Source of the DNA: Roseiarcus sp963813555
GTDB taxonomy: Bacteria; Pseudomonadota; Alphaproteobacteria; Rhizobiales; Beijerinckiaceae
Reading direction: 5' to 3'
Assembly: GCA_963813555.1 (NCBI GenBank)
Contig: CAWEZX010000004.1
Span: 434,001-498,000, forward strand
DNA length: 64,000 bases
Below are positions 28,970-37,985 of the stretch, one piece after another; the stretch's first letter is position 1, and every line of letters starts with the position of its first letter. Position numbers and translations under genes: made by a program. Below the pieces are notes generated by a model. It did no database searches. It was not told the DNA's origin and saw only the letters and a program-made list of their open reading frames with translations.

Positions 28970-30775
28970 ATGACCGCCCACGCAATCGAGAACATCCGAA
29001 ACTTCGCGATCATCGCCCATATCGACCATGGCAAGTCGACGCTCGCCGACCGGCTCATCCAGCAGACCGGGACAATGGCGGAGCGCGACATGGTCGAGCA
29101 GGTGCTCGATTCCATGGATATCGAGCGCGAGCGCGGGATTACGATCAAGGCGCAGACGGTGCGCCTTGAATACAGAGCCCAGGACGGGAAGCCGTATATC
29201 CTCAACCTCATGGACACGCCCGGCCACGTTGACTTCGCTTACGAGGTCTCCCGGTCGCTGGCCGCATGCGAGGGCTCACTCTTGGTGGTCGACGCGAGCC
29301 AGGGGGTCGAGGCGCAGACGCTGGCGAACGTCTATCACGCCCTCGACGCTGGGCATGAGATCGTCCCGGTGCTCAACAAAATCGACCTGCCCGCCGCCGA
29401 GCCCGAGCGGATCAAGGAGCAGATCGAGGACGTCATCGGCCTCGACGCGTCGGACGCTGTACAGATCTCGGCGAAGACTGGCCTCAATATCGATCTCGTG
29501 CTCGAGGCGATCGTCAAGCGCCTGCCCCCGCCCAAGGGCGACGAGAGCGCACCGCTTAAGGCCCTCCTGGTCAACTCCTGGTACGACGCCTATCTCGGCG
29601 TCGTCGTCCTTATTCGCGTGATCGACGGGACGCTTAAGAAGCATTCGCGCATCCGCATGATGGCCGCGGACGCCGTCTACGAAGTCGATCGCATCGGAGT
29701 CTTCCGGCCGAAGATGATGGAGACTGCCGAGCTTGGCCCGGGCGAGGTCGGCTACATCACCGCCCAGATCAAACAGGTCGCGGACACGCGTGTCGGCGAC
29801 ACCATCACGGACGAGCGGCGCCCTACGCATGACGCGCTGCCTGGATTCAAACCAGCGCAGCCGGTCGTTTTCTGCGGCCTCTTCCCAACCGACGCGGCTG
29901 ACTTCGAGGCGCTCCGCGCTGCGATGGGCCGGCTCAGGCTCAATGACGCGAGCTTTTCTTATGAGATGGAGACCTCGGCCGCGCTCGGCTTCGGCTTTCG
30001 CTGTGGTTTCCTCGGGCTCCTGCATCTCGAAATCATCCAGGAGCGGCTGGAACGCGAGTTCAACCTCGACCTCATCGCCACCGCGCCCTCAGTCATCTAC
30101 GAGATCGCGCTCACGGATAAGTCCGAGATCGAGCTGCACAATCCGGCCGACATGCCGGACCTGGTCAAGATCGCCGAGATCAGGGAGCCGTGGATCAAGG
30201 CGACGATCCTCACCCCGGACGATTACCTCGGCGCGATTTTGAAACTCTGCCAGGACCGGCGCGGCGTGCAGGTCGACCTCAATTACGTCGGCAAGCGGGC
30301 GATGGTGATCTACGAGCTGCCGCTCAACGAAGTCGTGTTCGACTTCTACGACCGGCTGAAGTCGATCTCCAAGGGCTATGCGTCATTCGATTATCAACTT
30401 ACGGACTATCGCGCTGGCGATCTGGTCAAGATGTCGATTCTGGTCAACGCTGAGCCGGTCGATGCGCTGTCAATGCTCGTTCACCGTGATCGGGCCGAGG
30501 CGCGCGGCCGAGCGATGGTCGAGAAACTTAAAGACCTTATCCCGCCGCACATGTTCCAGATCCCGGTCCAGGCGGCGATCGGCGGCAAGATCATCGCCCG
30601 CGAGACGATCCGGGCTTTGCGCAAAGACGTCACCGCCAAATGCTACGGCGGCGACGCAACCCGCAAGCGTAAGCTGCTTGAGAAGCAGAAGGCTGGCAAG
30701 AAGAAGATGCGCCAGTTCGGCAAGGTCGACATCCCGCAGGAAGCGTTTATCGCCGCGCTCAAGATGGATACGTGA
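28970..30775 (+). CDS. lepA: Elongation factor 4 (LepA), ribosome back-translocase GTPase
   Basis: A 601-residue translational GTPase. G1 is AHIDHGKST, the switch region is RERGITIKAQTVRLEY, G3 is DTPGHVDF and G4 is NKID. The LepA-specific C-terminal domain ends with GGDATRKRKLLEKQKAGKK. The start at 28970 (MTAHAIENIRNFAIIAH) is preferred over the longer frame from 28928 because homologues begin near this point. It acts on stalled or mistranslocated ribosomes. It is transcribed away from katG; the GlcG-like gene follows after 73 bases. Confidence 0.97.
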   Translation: MTAHAIENIRNFAIIAHIDHGKSTLADRLIQQTGTMAERDMVEQVLDSMDIERERGITIKAQTVRLEYRAQDGKPYILNLMDTPGHVDFAYEVSRSLAACEGSLLVVDASQGVEAQTLANVYHALDAGHEIVPVLNKIDLPAAEPERIKEQIEDVIGLDASDAVQISAKTGLNIDLVLEAIVKRLPPPKGDESAPLKALLVNSWYDAYLGVVVLIRVIDGTLKKHSRIRMMAADAVYEVDRIGVFRPKMMETAELGPGEVGYITAQIKQVADTRVGDTITDERRPTHDALPGFKPAQPVVFCGLFPTDAADFEALRAAMGRLRLNDASFSYEMETSAALGFGFRCGFLGLLHLEIIQERLEREFNLDLIATAPSVIYEIALTDKSEIELHNPADMPDLVKIAEIREPWIKATILTPDDYLGAILKLCQDRRGVQVDLNYVGKRAMVIYELPLNEVVFDFYDRLKSISKGYASFDYQLTDYRAGDLVKMSILVNAEPVDALSMLVHRDRAEARGRAMVEKLKDLIPPHMFQIPVQAAIGGKIIARETIRALRKDVTAKCYGGDATRKRKLLEKQKAGKKKMRQFGKVDIPQEAFIAALKMDT

Positions 30776-30848
30776 GGGCGAGCGTCATGCGAAGTTCGCC
30801 TCGGGCGTTTAGCCCTTGCGCCGGGGGCGCTGGATCGAGAGGAGCGTC

Positions 30849-31340
30849 ATGAGAAATTGCAGAATTTTGGCCGCGCTGGCTGGCGTCGCTCTGATGAACT
30901 CGACGGCGCATGCGCAAACGTTGTCGACGCACCGCTTACCCGCGGCGCTGGCGATCGAGGCGGCGAGCGAGACGGTCGCGACCTGCGCAAAGCAGGGCTA
31001 TCACGAGACCGCGCAAGTGGTCGACGCGGACGGCGTGATTATCGCCACGATCCGCGGCGACGGCGTCGGCGCCCACTCGCTCGATAGCGCCCTCGCCAAG
31101 GCCTATACCGCCGCCTCGTTCAAGAACGACACGCTTGCGCTCGCCGAACGCGCCAAGGGCGAGGATTCGATTCTACCCCTCGCCAAACTGCCGCATGTCA
31201 TGTTCTTCGGCGGGGGCGTGCCTATCAAGCTTGGCGACGAGGTCATCGGCGCGATCGGCGCCGCGGGCGCTCCCGGGGGCAAGCTAGACGACGCCTGCGC
31301 CCGCGCCGGACTCGACAAGATCGAGGATCGCCTGCGGTAG
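30849..31340 (+). CDS. Secreted GlcG/HbpS family haem-binding-type protein
   Basis: A 163-residue protein with a signal peptide (ILAALAGVALMNSTAHA). The single GlcG/HbpS/PduO-like domain has ALAIEAASETVATCAKQGY at the start, then VVDADGVIIATIRGDG and the glycine-rich C-terminal GAIGAAGAPGGKLDDACARAG. Members bind haem or cobalamin-like ligands or are associated with glycolate operons; no such operon is present here. GAGAGGAGCG upstream supports the start at 30849. Confidence 0.85.
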   Translation: MRNCRILAALAGVALMNSTAHAQTLSTHRLPAALAIEAASETVATCAKQGYHETAQVVDADGVIIATIRGDGVGAHSLDSALAKAYTAASFKNDTLALAERAKGEDSILPLAKLPHVMFFGGGVPIKLGDEVIGAIGAAGAPGGKLDDACARAGLDKIEDRLR

Positions 31341-31396
31341 ACCCCCGCGCGGCCCGTCGCCGTGGACCGAGCTCAATCGCGGCTGCCTTTGGAATT

Positions 31397-31470
31397 TGGA
31401 GCGGGTGAAGGGAATCGAACCCTCGTATTCAGCTTGGAAGGCTGCTGCTCTACCATTGAGCTACACCCGC
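31397..31470 (-). tRNA. tRNA-Gly (anticodon TCC)
   Basis: Read on the minus strand the 74 bases fold as a cloverleaf. The acceptor stem is GCGGGTG/CACCCGC, the D arm contains TAGCTCAATGGTAGAGC, the anticodon loop is CTTCCAA (anticodon TCC) and the T arm is GAGGGTTCGATTCCCTT. The 3' CCA is encoded. It decodes GGA and GGG glycine codons. Confidence 0.95.
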
Positions 31471-31880
31471 GATTTCAACGCCTTAAGCCGCCATTTGATT
31501 TGTTGTTGACACGTTTCTGGCGCTGCAATCAATGGTCGTTTCTAACGGGGTTTGACCAGTCGCACAATGCATCAGTGGCTATCGGGAGCTCACGTCGGAG
31601 CGCCAAGCATGGCTACCATAACGAGCATTTGCTTTTTGCGAAGCCCGACAGGCCCCTCGCGAAATTCCTTTCGGGCCCTTTGAAATTCTGGGTCGGAGTC
31701 GCAACGGCGTCGGCGGCGGATCTGGCTTTTGCGAAAGGGGCAAGGCGATGAACGAGAGTGGCTTAATTCACCCGAAATCTGGAGGAGCGAGATATGCGAA
31801 GGTTTGAACCCATCTGTCCTTGCGCAAGCGCTTAGCGACCGAGGCACGTTGGAAAAAGTGCTCATCGACGCCAAAATCAT
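31471..31880. other. Intergenic region without a supported gene
   Basis: About 410 bases between tRNA-Gly and the rbsC remnant. GC content is lower than in the neighbouring genes. Short frames on both strands lack domains and ribosome binding sites. Nothing structured was recognised. Confidence 0.45.
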
Positions 31881-32789
31881 TTAACGTGACAGCGGTAACA
31901 GCCCTACACGCGCGCGCCAGTGAGTGGACTGGCGAAAGCGGTCCAGCGTAACGGCGCAGATAATAACCAAACCTTTGGCGATATAACGCCAGATGTCAGG
32001 CACTCCGATGAGGATGAGCCCGTTGCTCATCACCGCGATGATGAGCGCGCCCACCAAAGTGCCCCAGATCGATCCGATGCCGCCAAATGAAACTGGTGCC
32101 GCCCAAGATCACAGCCGCGATCGCGTCGAGCTCATAGGACTGGCCAAACTGGATGCCGTTCGCCGCATACAGGCGGCCGACCGACATGACCCCGCCGAGC
32201 CCGGCACACAAGCCGGAGATGCTGTACGCGAGGAGAAGCACTCTCCAGACGCGAATGCCTGCGAGACGGGCGCCGGCGGCGTTTCCTCCGACCGAATAAA
32301 CATGGATGCCAAAGACGGTTCGCCGCAGAACGAAACACGAAGCCACGACCACCGCTGCGGCGATCAGAACGGGCAGCGGAATGCCCAGAAGCGTTCCGCC
32401 GCCGATGAATGCAAAGGGGAGGTTCGAATTGATGATGGTCTGGTCGTTGCCGAGGAGTCGCGCGAAGCCGCGAACCGCGGTCAGCGTTCCCAGTGTCATG
32501 ATGAAGGGCGGCAATTTCAATCCAGCGATCAGCGCGCCGTTGATCCTGCCGCAGCTGAGGCCGGTCAAAAGTCCGGCAGGAATGCCGACGAGGCCCAGTG
32601 AGGCAGCTTCGAAGCGGTGATCGCGACCATGGCGGCGAGGGCGAGAATAGATCTGACCGAAAGTCAATGCCCGAGGTGAGGATGAGGAACGTCATGCGCG
32701 CGGGCAGGACCACGTTGATCGAAGCCTGCTGCATGACAATGGACAGGTTCTGCCACGAGGCGAACCGGTCGGCCAGCAGTCGGAAGACG
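31881..32789 (-). pseudogene. Ribose-type ABC permease, decayed (rbsC-like)
   Basis: Family blocks are recognisable but scattered over several frames: MQQASINVVLPARMTFLILT, then LPPFIMTLGTLTAVRGFARL, VYSVGGNAAGARLAGI and ELDAIAAVILGGTSF. The C-terminus MSNGLILIGVPDIWRYIAKG runs to a TAA at 31881-31883. At least three single-base shifts are needed, for example near 32095, 32600 and 32655. The N-terminal end is joined directly to the ATPase gene with sequence missing between them, so unlike atpD this locus shows a real deletion and is probably dead. Its substrate was likely a pentose or polyol. Confidence 0.75.
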
Positions 32790-33482
32790 AGGCATAACGA
32801 TTGATCTCCGACTTGGCGCCGATGTCGACGCCCCCGTCGGCTCGTCGAGAATGATCACCCGGGCTGCGACTGCAAAAGGCGCGAGAGCAGCACCTTCTGT
32901 TGATTTCCACCCACCCGAAAGGGCGCCGACGGAAGTCCCTTCGCTGGGCACGCGTATCGAGAGGGATTGGATCGCTGAGCGGGCCAGCGCATTCGATTTG
33001 GCTACATCGACGACCGCGCCGAATCGCGCATCCGCTGCGAGGACCATGGTGTTGATGTTGTCGCGTACGGACATGTCGAGATACAGTCCGAGGCCTTTGC
33101 GATCCTCGGTCAGGTGGACAACTCCCGCCGCGATCGCGTCCCTGGGCGAGGCGATCGCGAGCGGCGCGCCGTCCATCACGACCCGCCCGCCAGTCGCAGG
33201 ATCGGCTCCAAAAATGAGGCGCGCCAACTCAGTGCGACCCGACCCCACAAGGCCCGCGATGCCGAGAATCTCACCGCGGCGCAGCCCGAACGAACAATTG
33301 TGGACACGGTCGCCGTCGCCAATGCTCTGTACTTCGAAAAACGGCGGCTCCCGGCTGCCCGGACCGGCCCGCGTTTCGCGCTTATAAGCCTGCAAGATCG
33401 CGTCCCACCATCATCATGTGTAAGCGCCGCGCGGCGAATGGCGCCGACGACCGCCCCGTCGCGCAGAACGGTGACGCGGAGG
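32790..33482 (-). pseudogene. Ribose-type ABC ATPase, internal fragment (rbsA-like)
   Basis: It carries the end of the first nucleotide-binding domain (VTVLRDGAVVGAI) and most of the second: GIAGLVGSGRTELARLIFGA, VVHLTEDRKGLGLYLDMSVR, a signature region and VIILDEPTG. Both ends are lost. The 5' side is cut by an IS630 remnant near 33483, and the 3' side is fused to the permease after GAKSEINR. Several indels are present. One at 32902-32907 (coding strand GAAATC) is repaired to GAATC by removing one A, giving NQQKVLLSRLLQS. The truncations show it is a genuine pseudogene. Confidence 0.75.
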
Positions 33483-33483
33483 C

Positions 33484-33865
33484 GGGCGAAGGTTGGAGCG
33501 ACAGGGCGATCTCGGGGGCGCTGGACGCCAGCATAAACACCATCGGCCGCACTCGGCGTCGACTGGTCGAGGAAGGGTTCGAGGCGACGCTGAGCCGCAA
33601 ACACAATCCGAACTCCGCCCGCCCGCGGCTTTTCGACGGCGTGGCGGAGGCGAAATTGATCGCCCTGACCGGCTCGCCGGCTCCCGGGGGTTCGCCCGTT
33701 GGAGTTTGCGTTTGCTCGAGGCGAAGGTCGTCGAATTGAACATCGTCGAGAGGGCCAGCGACAACACGATTGGAAGGACGCTCAAAAAAGCGCTCTCAAA
33801 CCTCACCGCAACCGGCAAGGGGTGATCGCGCCGGACGCCGACGCTGGCTTTGTCGCCGCGATGCG
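33484..33865 (+). pseudogene. IS630-family transposase, N-terminal fragment (different subgroup)
   Basis: The HTH segment DRAISGALDASINTIGRTRR is followed by LFDGVAEAKLIALTGSPAP, and in the next frame by FARWSLRLLEAKVVELNIVE and SDNTIGRTLKKALSNLT. These are diagnostic of an IS630 subgroup distinct from copies A and B. The frame shifts near 33690 (five G where six keep the frame). After VIAPDADAGFVAAM the family sequence ends. The whole DDE domain is missing. It interrupts the rbsA-like fragment. Confidence 0.75.
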
Positions 33866-34099
33866 TGAAGGCCTGAGCAAGGCCGGGCTGTCGGAGAAGT
33901 GAGCGCGGCTGGCCGTCTTGCGGCGAGCCTCGCCGCTGATGCCGCCACGGTATTCCGCAGGTCCGCTCTCCGCCCTTCTGAGACGATCGCTATTCCCTCG
34001 GCGACCGACCGCTCTCGACCTTGCGCGGTCACCACCGTAACAGCCGGCAGCCGAAAGGGAACACCTCGGGCGGCAATATCTGTCGATAGCGAATGAACT

Positions 34100-34702
34100 T
34101 GTCCGGTTTTGGTAGCGCGTGATCTGTCCGCTTCTTCTGGTTCTGTTCTGCTGTGGGACTGTGGGCAAGGCGGATGCCTTGTCCACATTTCCACAGCCCG
34201 CGCCGCCGAGCGGATTTAAGCGGCGCGTTTTTCATCGTGGCTGTCCTTGAGCGCTCCCTTGTCGTCGTATCGGCCGATGCATCTTGGCCCGTGGAAGAGG
34301 GCGTGGGAGCCGTCGGGATAGACGTGCACCTTGACCCGCGCCTTGACGAAATGGGGCCGCATCGGACTTTCGGGGATCTGCAGTTTCAGCGTCCGGTAGG
34401 ACACGCAATTGTCGTTCATGACTGGCGTTCCTCCTCGACGCACAGGATCTCGTCGAGATCGACGCCCAGAAGCCCGGCCTCGCCCTCTTCCTCGTAGCGG
34501 CGCGTCCAGCGCCGGAACGTCCGTTCGCTCACACCCAAAGCTCCGCCGCCTCCGCCTGGTTCAGCTCCGCCAATTCCCAACGGTTGAGAAGGTTCAAAAA
34601 CATCACCATGCGCACCCCCTGAAGGGCTTCCGTCCGGCGCATCCCAACCCTCCAAAAGGGCTCGGACTTACCGGACAGATCGTGCGCTACCTAAACCGGA
34701 CA
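34100..34702 (-). mobile_element. Internally deleted ISNCY-type element with intact inverted ends
   Basis: The ends TGTCCGGTTTTGGTAGCGC (from 34100) and the inverse of TGTCCGGTTTAGGTAGCGC (to 34702) form about 31-bp inverted repeats. Inside, only the two extremities of an ISNCY transposase remain on the minus strand. One is an N-terminal HTH (VSERTFRRWTRRYEEEGEAG, 34450-34640). The other is the C-terminal tail (KLQIPESPMRPHFVKA, VHVYPDGSHALFHGPRCI, 34216-34400). The catalytic core is deleted. The element could still be moved in trans. Confidence 0.75.
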
Positions 34703-35054
34703 TATCGTCTGCTACCGACAGCTCGGACGACAATCTCTTGCAGAAAATCGGAAAACGGGTTAAGCTTGCCCCATGAATAATCCCGCCCTCCACATGGCCT
34801 CGACCGCTCCGGCGCTTCTGACGCCAGGACAAAAGCCTATGAAAAAATTTTCCTCGATTTTATCCGCGTAACTCATTGATAAGTCTCGATTCGGACGAGA
34901 GAATCCAAGGAAATCCAACCCTCACAATCGAGGGTCTTCGTTAGCGAAAGACGACGGGCCAAGAAAACCCAAACGGACCGACTGGATCAACGCCGCGGCC
35001 GCCGCGAAGGAGCCAAACGGACTCCATCCAAAGGTAAAGCGCCCTGGAAGCGGA
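34703..35054. other. Intergenic region downstream of leuD
   Basis: About 350 bases without a supported gene. A short stem-loop ACCCTC / GAGGGT (34918-34935) lies about 120 bases past the leuD stop and could be a weak terminator. A lower-GC stretch with A and T runs (about 34840-34900) is present. Nothing else was recognised. Confidence 0.4.
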
Positions 35055-35660
35055 TCATCGCCAGGGGTGGGCCGCGGCGGATTTCTGTTCGTGCGCTTCG
35101 ATCGCCGGCGCCTCGACCAGGGTCAGGTCGATGTGATCGAGGCCTTCGATCAGGCATTGTTTGCGGAACTCGTCGATCTCGAACTTGACGACGCCGCCGT
35201 CCGGACCGCGAATTTCCTGCGCCGCCAAATCGATGGTCAGCGTCGCATTGGCGCCGCGCTCGGCGTCGTCCATGAGTTTGGCGTGGTCTTCGCGAGAAAC
35301 CTTGATCGGCAGAATGCCGTTCTTGAAGCAGTTATTATAGAAGATGTCGGCGAAATCACTGGCGATGACACAACGGATACCGAAGTCGAGCAGCGCCCAG
35401 GGCGCATGTTCGCGCGAGGAGCCGCAGCCGAAATTGTGGCCGCCCACGAGGATCGACGCCTTGCGGTAAGCCGATCTGTTGAGAACGAAATCCGGCTGCT
35501 CGGATCCATCCTCGCGATAGCGCATCTCCGCGAATAGGCCCGCGCCCAGACCGGTGCGCTTGATCGTCTTGAGATATTGCTTGGGGATGATCATGTCCGT
35601 GTCGATGTTGTCGATCGACATCGGCGCTGCGACCCCGGTCAATGTCGTAAACTTGTCCAT
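35055..35660 (-). CDS. leuD: 3-isopropylmalate dehydratase small subunit
   Basis: A 201-residue LeuD beginning MDKFTTLTGVAAPMSIDNID (start at 35660; a longer frame begins at 35699 but lacks a ribosome binding site). Family blocks NIDTDMIIPKQYLKTIKRTG and GHNFGCGSSREHAPWALLDFG are intact. With LeuC it converts 2-isopropylmalate to 3-isopropylmalate in leucine synthesis. LeuC and LeuB are not in the window, which is common in alphaproteobacteria where leuC and leuD are separated. Confidence 0.95.
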   Translation of the reverse strand: MDKFTTLTGVAAPMSIDNIDTDMIIPKQYLKTIKRTGLGAGLFAEMRYREDGSEQPDFVLNRSAYRKASILVGGHNFGCGSSREHAPWALLDFGIRCVIASDFADIFYNNCFKNGILPIKVSREDHAKLMDDAERGANATLTIDLAAQEIRGPDGGVVKFEIDEFRKQCLIEGLDHIDLTLVEAPAIEAHEQKSAAAHPWR

Positions 35661-35730
35661 CTCGTTCAGACTTTCTGCTTGTCTCGCTCGCTCTACCAAG
35701 CGCCGGCTCGTCGGACAATAGCGTCAGATC

Positions 35731-36363
35731 TCATAGATACTTCTCGAGTTCCTTAGCCGCCTCGTCAGGCGATTGCTCGACATTAAAGGCTTCAACGAAG
35801 GCGCCTTTCTTGTCCATCAAATAGACGATCGAACTGTGATCCATGGAATAGTCGCCGTCGGGCTGCGGCTGACCCTTGCGGGAATATACCCGAAAGGTCT
35901 TCTCGGTTGCTTCCACTGCCTGGGGGCTGCCGGAAAGGCCGATCATCGCGGGGTTGAAGCTGCTCACGTAGTCCTGCATGACTTTTGGTGTGTCGCGCTC
36001 CGGGTCGACGGTGACGAACAGGGCGGGAATGGACTTATCCCCCATCTTCGTCAGAATGTCAGAGATGTGCGCGAGCTCGGTCGGACAGACGTCGGGGCAG
36101 TGGGTGTAGCCGAAATAGACGAGGAATGGGCGTCCCCGCAGCGTTCCGTCGCTCACAGTCTTGCCGTTGCCGTCTTGCAGGGCGAACGCTCCGCCAATCA
36201 GCGCGGCGCGCGGCCTTCCTGGCGGGCTCGTGAGCATGAACGCCGCGACGGCGGCCGCCGCAACGACGACAAGCGCCGCAATGGCGCGGATCGCAAACGC
36301 GCGCGATCGCGGCGCATTGTTGGGTTCGGCTTCGGGCATTGGGTCTCCACTGGGCTCGGTCAT
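35731..36363 (-). CDS. SCO1/SenC-type copper chaperone / thioredoxin-fold protein
   Basis: A 210-residue protein starting MTEPSGDPMPEAEPNN at 36363, with TAGGAG upstream. One N-terminal membrane anchor (AIAALVVVAAAAVAAFML) precedes a periplasmic thioredoxin fold. The copper-binding motif is YTHCPDVCP (CxxxC), and the third ligand His is in MDHSSIVYLMD. SCO proteins deliver copper to the CuA site of cytochrome c oxidase or act as thiol reductases. No oxidase genes are adjacent. It is divergent from the LysR regulator of the formate dehydrogenase operon. Confidence 0.92.
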   Translation of the reverse strand: MTEPSGDPMPEAEPNNAPRSRAFAIRAIAALVVVAAAAVAAFMLTSPPGRPRAALIGGAFALQDGNGKTVSDGTLRGRPFLVYFGYTHCPDVCPTELAHISDILTKMGDKSIPALFVTVDPERDTPKVMQDYVSSFNPAMIGLSGSPQAVEATEKTFRVYSRKGQPQPDGDYSMDHSSIVYLMDKKGAFVEAFNVEQSPDEAAKELEKYL

Positions 36364-36479
36364 AAGGCTCCTAGCCCTGAAATTGGGCGATCTCCGGACA
36401 ACAAGGGAGCCTGGCCGATAGAAACTCGCTATTGACCCCGCGTTGGCCTGGCGCCACGACAAGCGCCTGGATAGGCGTC

Positions 36480-37418
36480 ATGGTCCTCCGCCAACTCGAA
36501 TACCTCGCGGCGCTCGCGCGCGAAAAGCATTTTGGCCGCGCCGCGGACGCCTGCCACGTGTCGCAGCCGACCCTCTCGGCGGCGATCCGCCTGCTAGAAG
36601 ACGAACTCGGGGCGCCGATCGTCGAGCGCGGTCACCGGTACCTGGGCCTGACGCCGCAGGGGCATGTCGCCCTGGAGCACGCACACCGGATTCTGGCCGA
36701 GGTTGAGAATCTTCGACGCGGGCTCGAGGAGATCGACAAGGGCCTGACTGGGCGTCTTCGGATCGGCGCAATTCCGACCGCGCTGCCGATCGTCTCCCAG
36801 CTCACCGGTCCGTTCTACGCGCGCTTTCCCGGCGTGACGGTCGCCATTTTTTCCATGAACAGCCAGGAAATTGATCGCGGGATCGAAGAGTTCGAACTCG
36901 ACGTCGGTCTCACCTATCTCGACGCCGAACCGATCGCCCACGTTAAGACCAAACCGGTCTGCGTCGAGGAGTACTTATTTCTGACGCCGGTGAGCGCCGA
37001 TTTCGCAGGGCGCTCGCAGGTTACTTGGCGCGAAGCAGCCAATGCTCCTTTGTGCTTGCTGACCCCCGACATGCAGAATCGGCGGATCATCGACGGCGTC
37101 TTTCGCTCCGTCGGGGCGAAGCCGGTCCCGGCGGTGGAGACCAACTCGATCTACAACCTCGTTTCACATGTGAGCGCGGGCCAGTGGTCGGCGATTGTGC
37201 CCCGCCAGCTCTTGCGTTTTTTCGGTTTGCCAGAGGGCACCCGAGCAATCGAACTTGTCGAGCCGATCGCGCAACGCACCATCGGGCTCATGATGAGCGA
37301 TCGCGAGCCGCCATCGCCGCTCGCCCGTAACCTGTTCGCGATGCAATTGCCTGCGGACATCGCGGCGCTGATCCAGCCGCCCAACAGGCTTGCCGAAGAC
37401 GGAGAGAGTGTACTCTGA
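36480..37418 (+). CDS. LysR-family regulator of the formate dehydrogenase operon
   Basis: A 312-residue LysR protein starting MVLRQLEYLAALAREKHFGR at 36480. The HTH HFGRAADACHVSQPTLSAAI is followed by a CynR/CbbR-like effector domain. It lies 87 bp upstream of fdsG in the same direction, the position of fdsR-type regulators in other alphaproteobacterial and Cupriavidus fds clusters. A GATAG-N7-CTATC dyad overlaps its stop codon and precedes fdsG, a plausible LysR site. Formate or a related signal is the expected inducer. Confidence 0.88.
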   Translation: MVLRQLEYLAALAREKHFGRAADACHVSQPTLSAAIRLLEDELGAPIVERGHRYLGLTPQGHVALEHAHRILAEVENLRRGLEEIDKGLTGRLRIGAIPTALPIVSQLTGPFYARFPGVTVAIFSMNSQEIDRGIEEFELDVGLTYLDAEPIAHVKTKPVCVEEYLFLTPVSADFAGRSQVTWREAANAPLCLLTPDMQNRRIIDGVFRSVGAKPVPAVETNSIYNLVSHVSAGQWSAIVPRQLLRFFGLPEGTRAIELVEPIAQRTIGLMMSDREPPSPLARNLFAMQLPADIAALIQPPNRLAEDGESVL

Positions 37419-37433
37419 TAGGTATTTACTATC
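37417..37433. promoter_or_regulatory. Dyad upstream of the fds operon (LysR-type site candidate)
   Basis: GATAG-GTATTTA-CTATC is a perfect 5-bp inverted repeat with a 7-base AT-rich centre. It starts in the stop codon of the LysR gene and lies about 73 bases upstream of fdsG. The T-N11-A-like geometry fits LysR regulators. The lower-GC leader from 37420 to 37480 probably contains the fds promoter. Confidence 0.45.
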
Positions 37434-37505
37434 GTACGTTCCAAACCTTCAATTTGAACATGAGCCTCCTCAAGCGCATTTATAAAGTGACCCCGGGAGG
37501 ATATC

Positions 37506-37985
37506 GTGTCCGGCCGAATGGCCTTTGATGTGGATTTGGCGCGAACGCTGATCGATCGTAAGCGCGACATGCCAGGCGCGACGCTGCCGATCCTGCACGA
37601 TTTGCAGGAGCAGTTCGGCTATATCGACGATCGTGTAGTCCCGCTCGTTGCGGACGCGTTGAACATCTCGCGCGCCGAAACCCTTGGCGTGATCAGCTTC
37701 TATCATGATTTCCGCCGCGCGCCGGTTGACGGACGGGTGTTGAAGCTTTGCCGCGCTGAATCCTGTCAGTCCATGGGCTGCGAGGATCTCGTCTCTCATC
37801 TTGCGGCTCGCCACGGCGTCAAGGTCGACGAGGACGCCCACGCCGGGCTCCACGTCGAAACGGTTTACTGCCTCGGCAACTGCGCGCTTTCGCCCGCCGC
37901 TCTCCTCGATGGGGAGCCGATCGGCCGTCTCGACCGCGATCGCATCGACGCGATCGTCGCCGACGCTCAAGGGAAGACCAAATGA
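37506..37985 (+). CDS. fdsG: NAD-dependent formate dehydrogenase gamma subunit
   Basis: A 159-residue NuoE-like subunit with a thioredoxin-like [2Fe-2S] fold. The four ligand cysteines are in LCRAESCQSMGCEDL and VYCLGNCALSPAALLDGE. It starts with GTG, with GGGAGGATATC directly upstream. Its stop overlaps the fdsB start by four bases. It passes electrons between FdsA and FdsB in the cytoplasmic enzyme that oxidises formate to CO2 with NAD+. Confidence 0.95.
   Translation: MSGRMAFDVDLARTLIDRKRDMPGATLPILHDLQEQFGYIDDRVVPLVADALNISRAETLGVISFYHDFRRAPVDGRVLKLCRAESCQSMGCEDLVSHLAARHGVKVDEDAHAGLHVETVYCLGNCALSPAALLDGEPIGRLDRDRIDAIVADAQGKTK

Noticed and set aside
31590..31880. 96-codon minus-strand frame after tRNA-Gly
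   Set aside because: No ribosome binding site, no domain, biased composition; left as non-coding.
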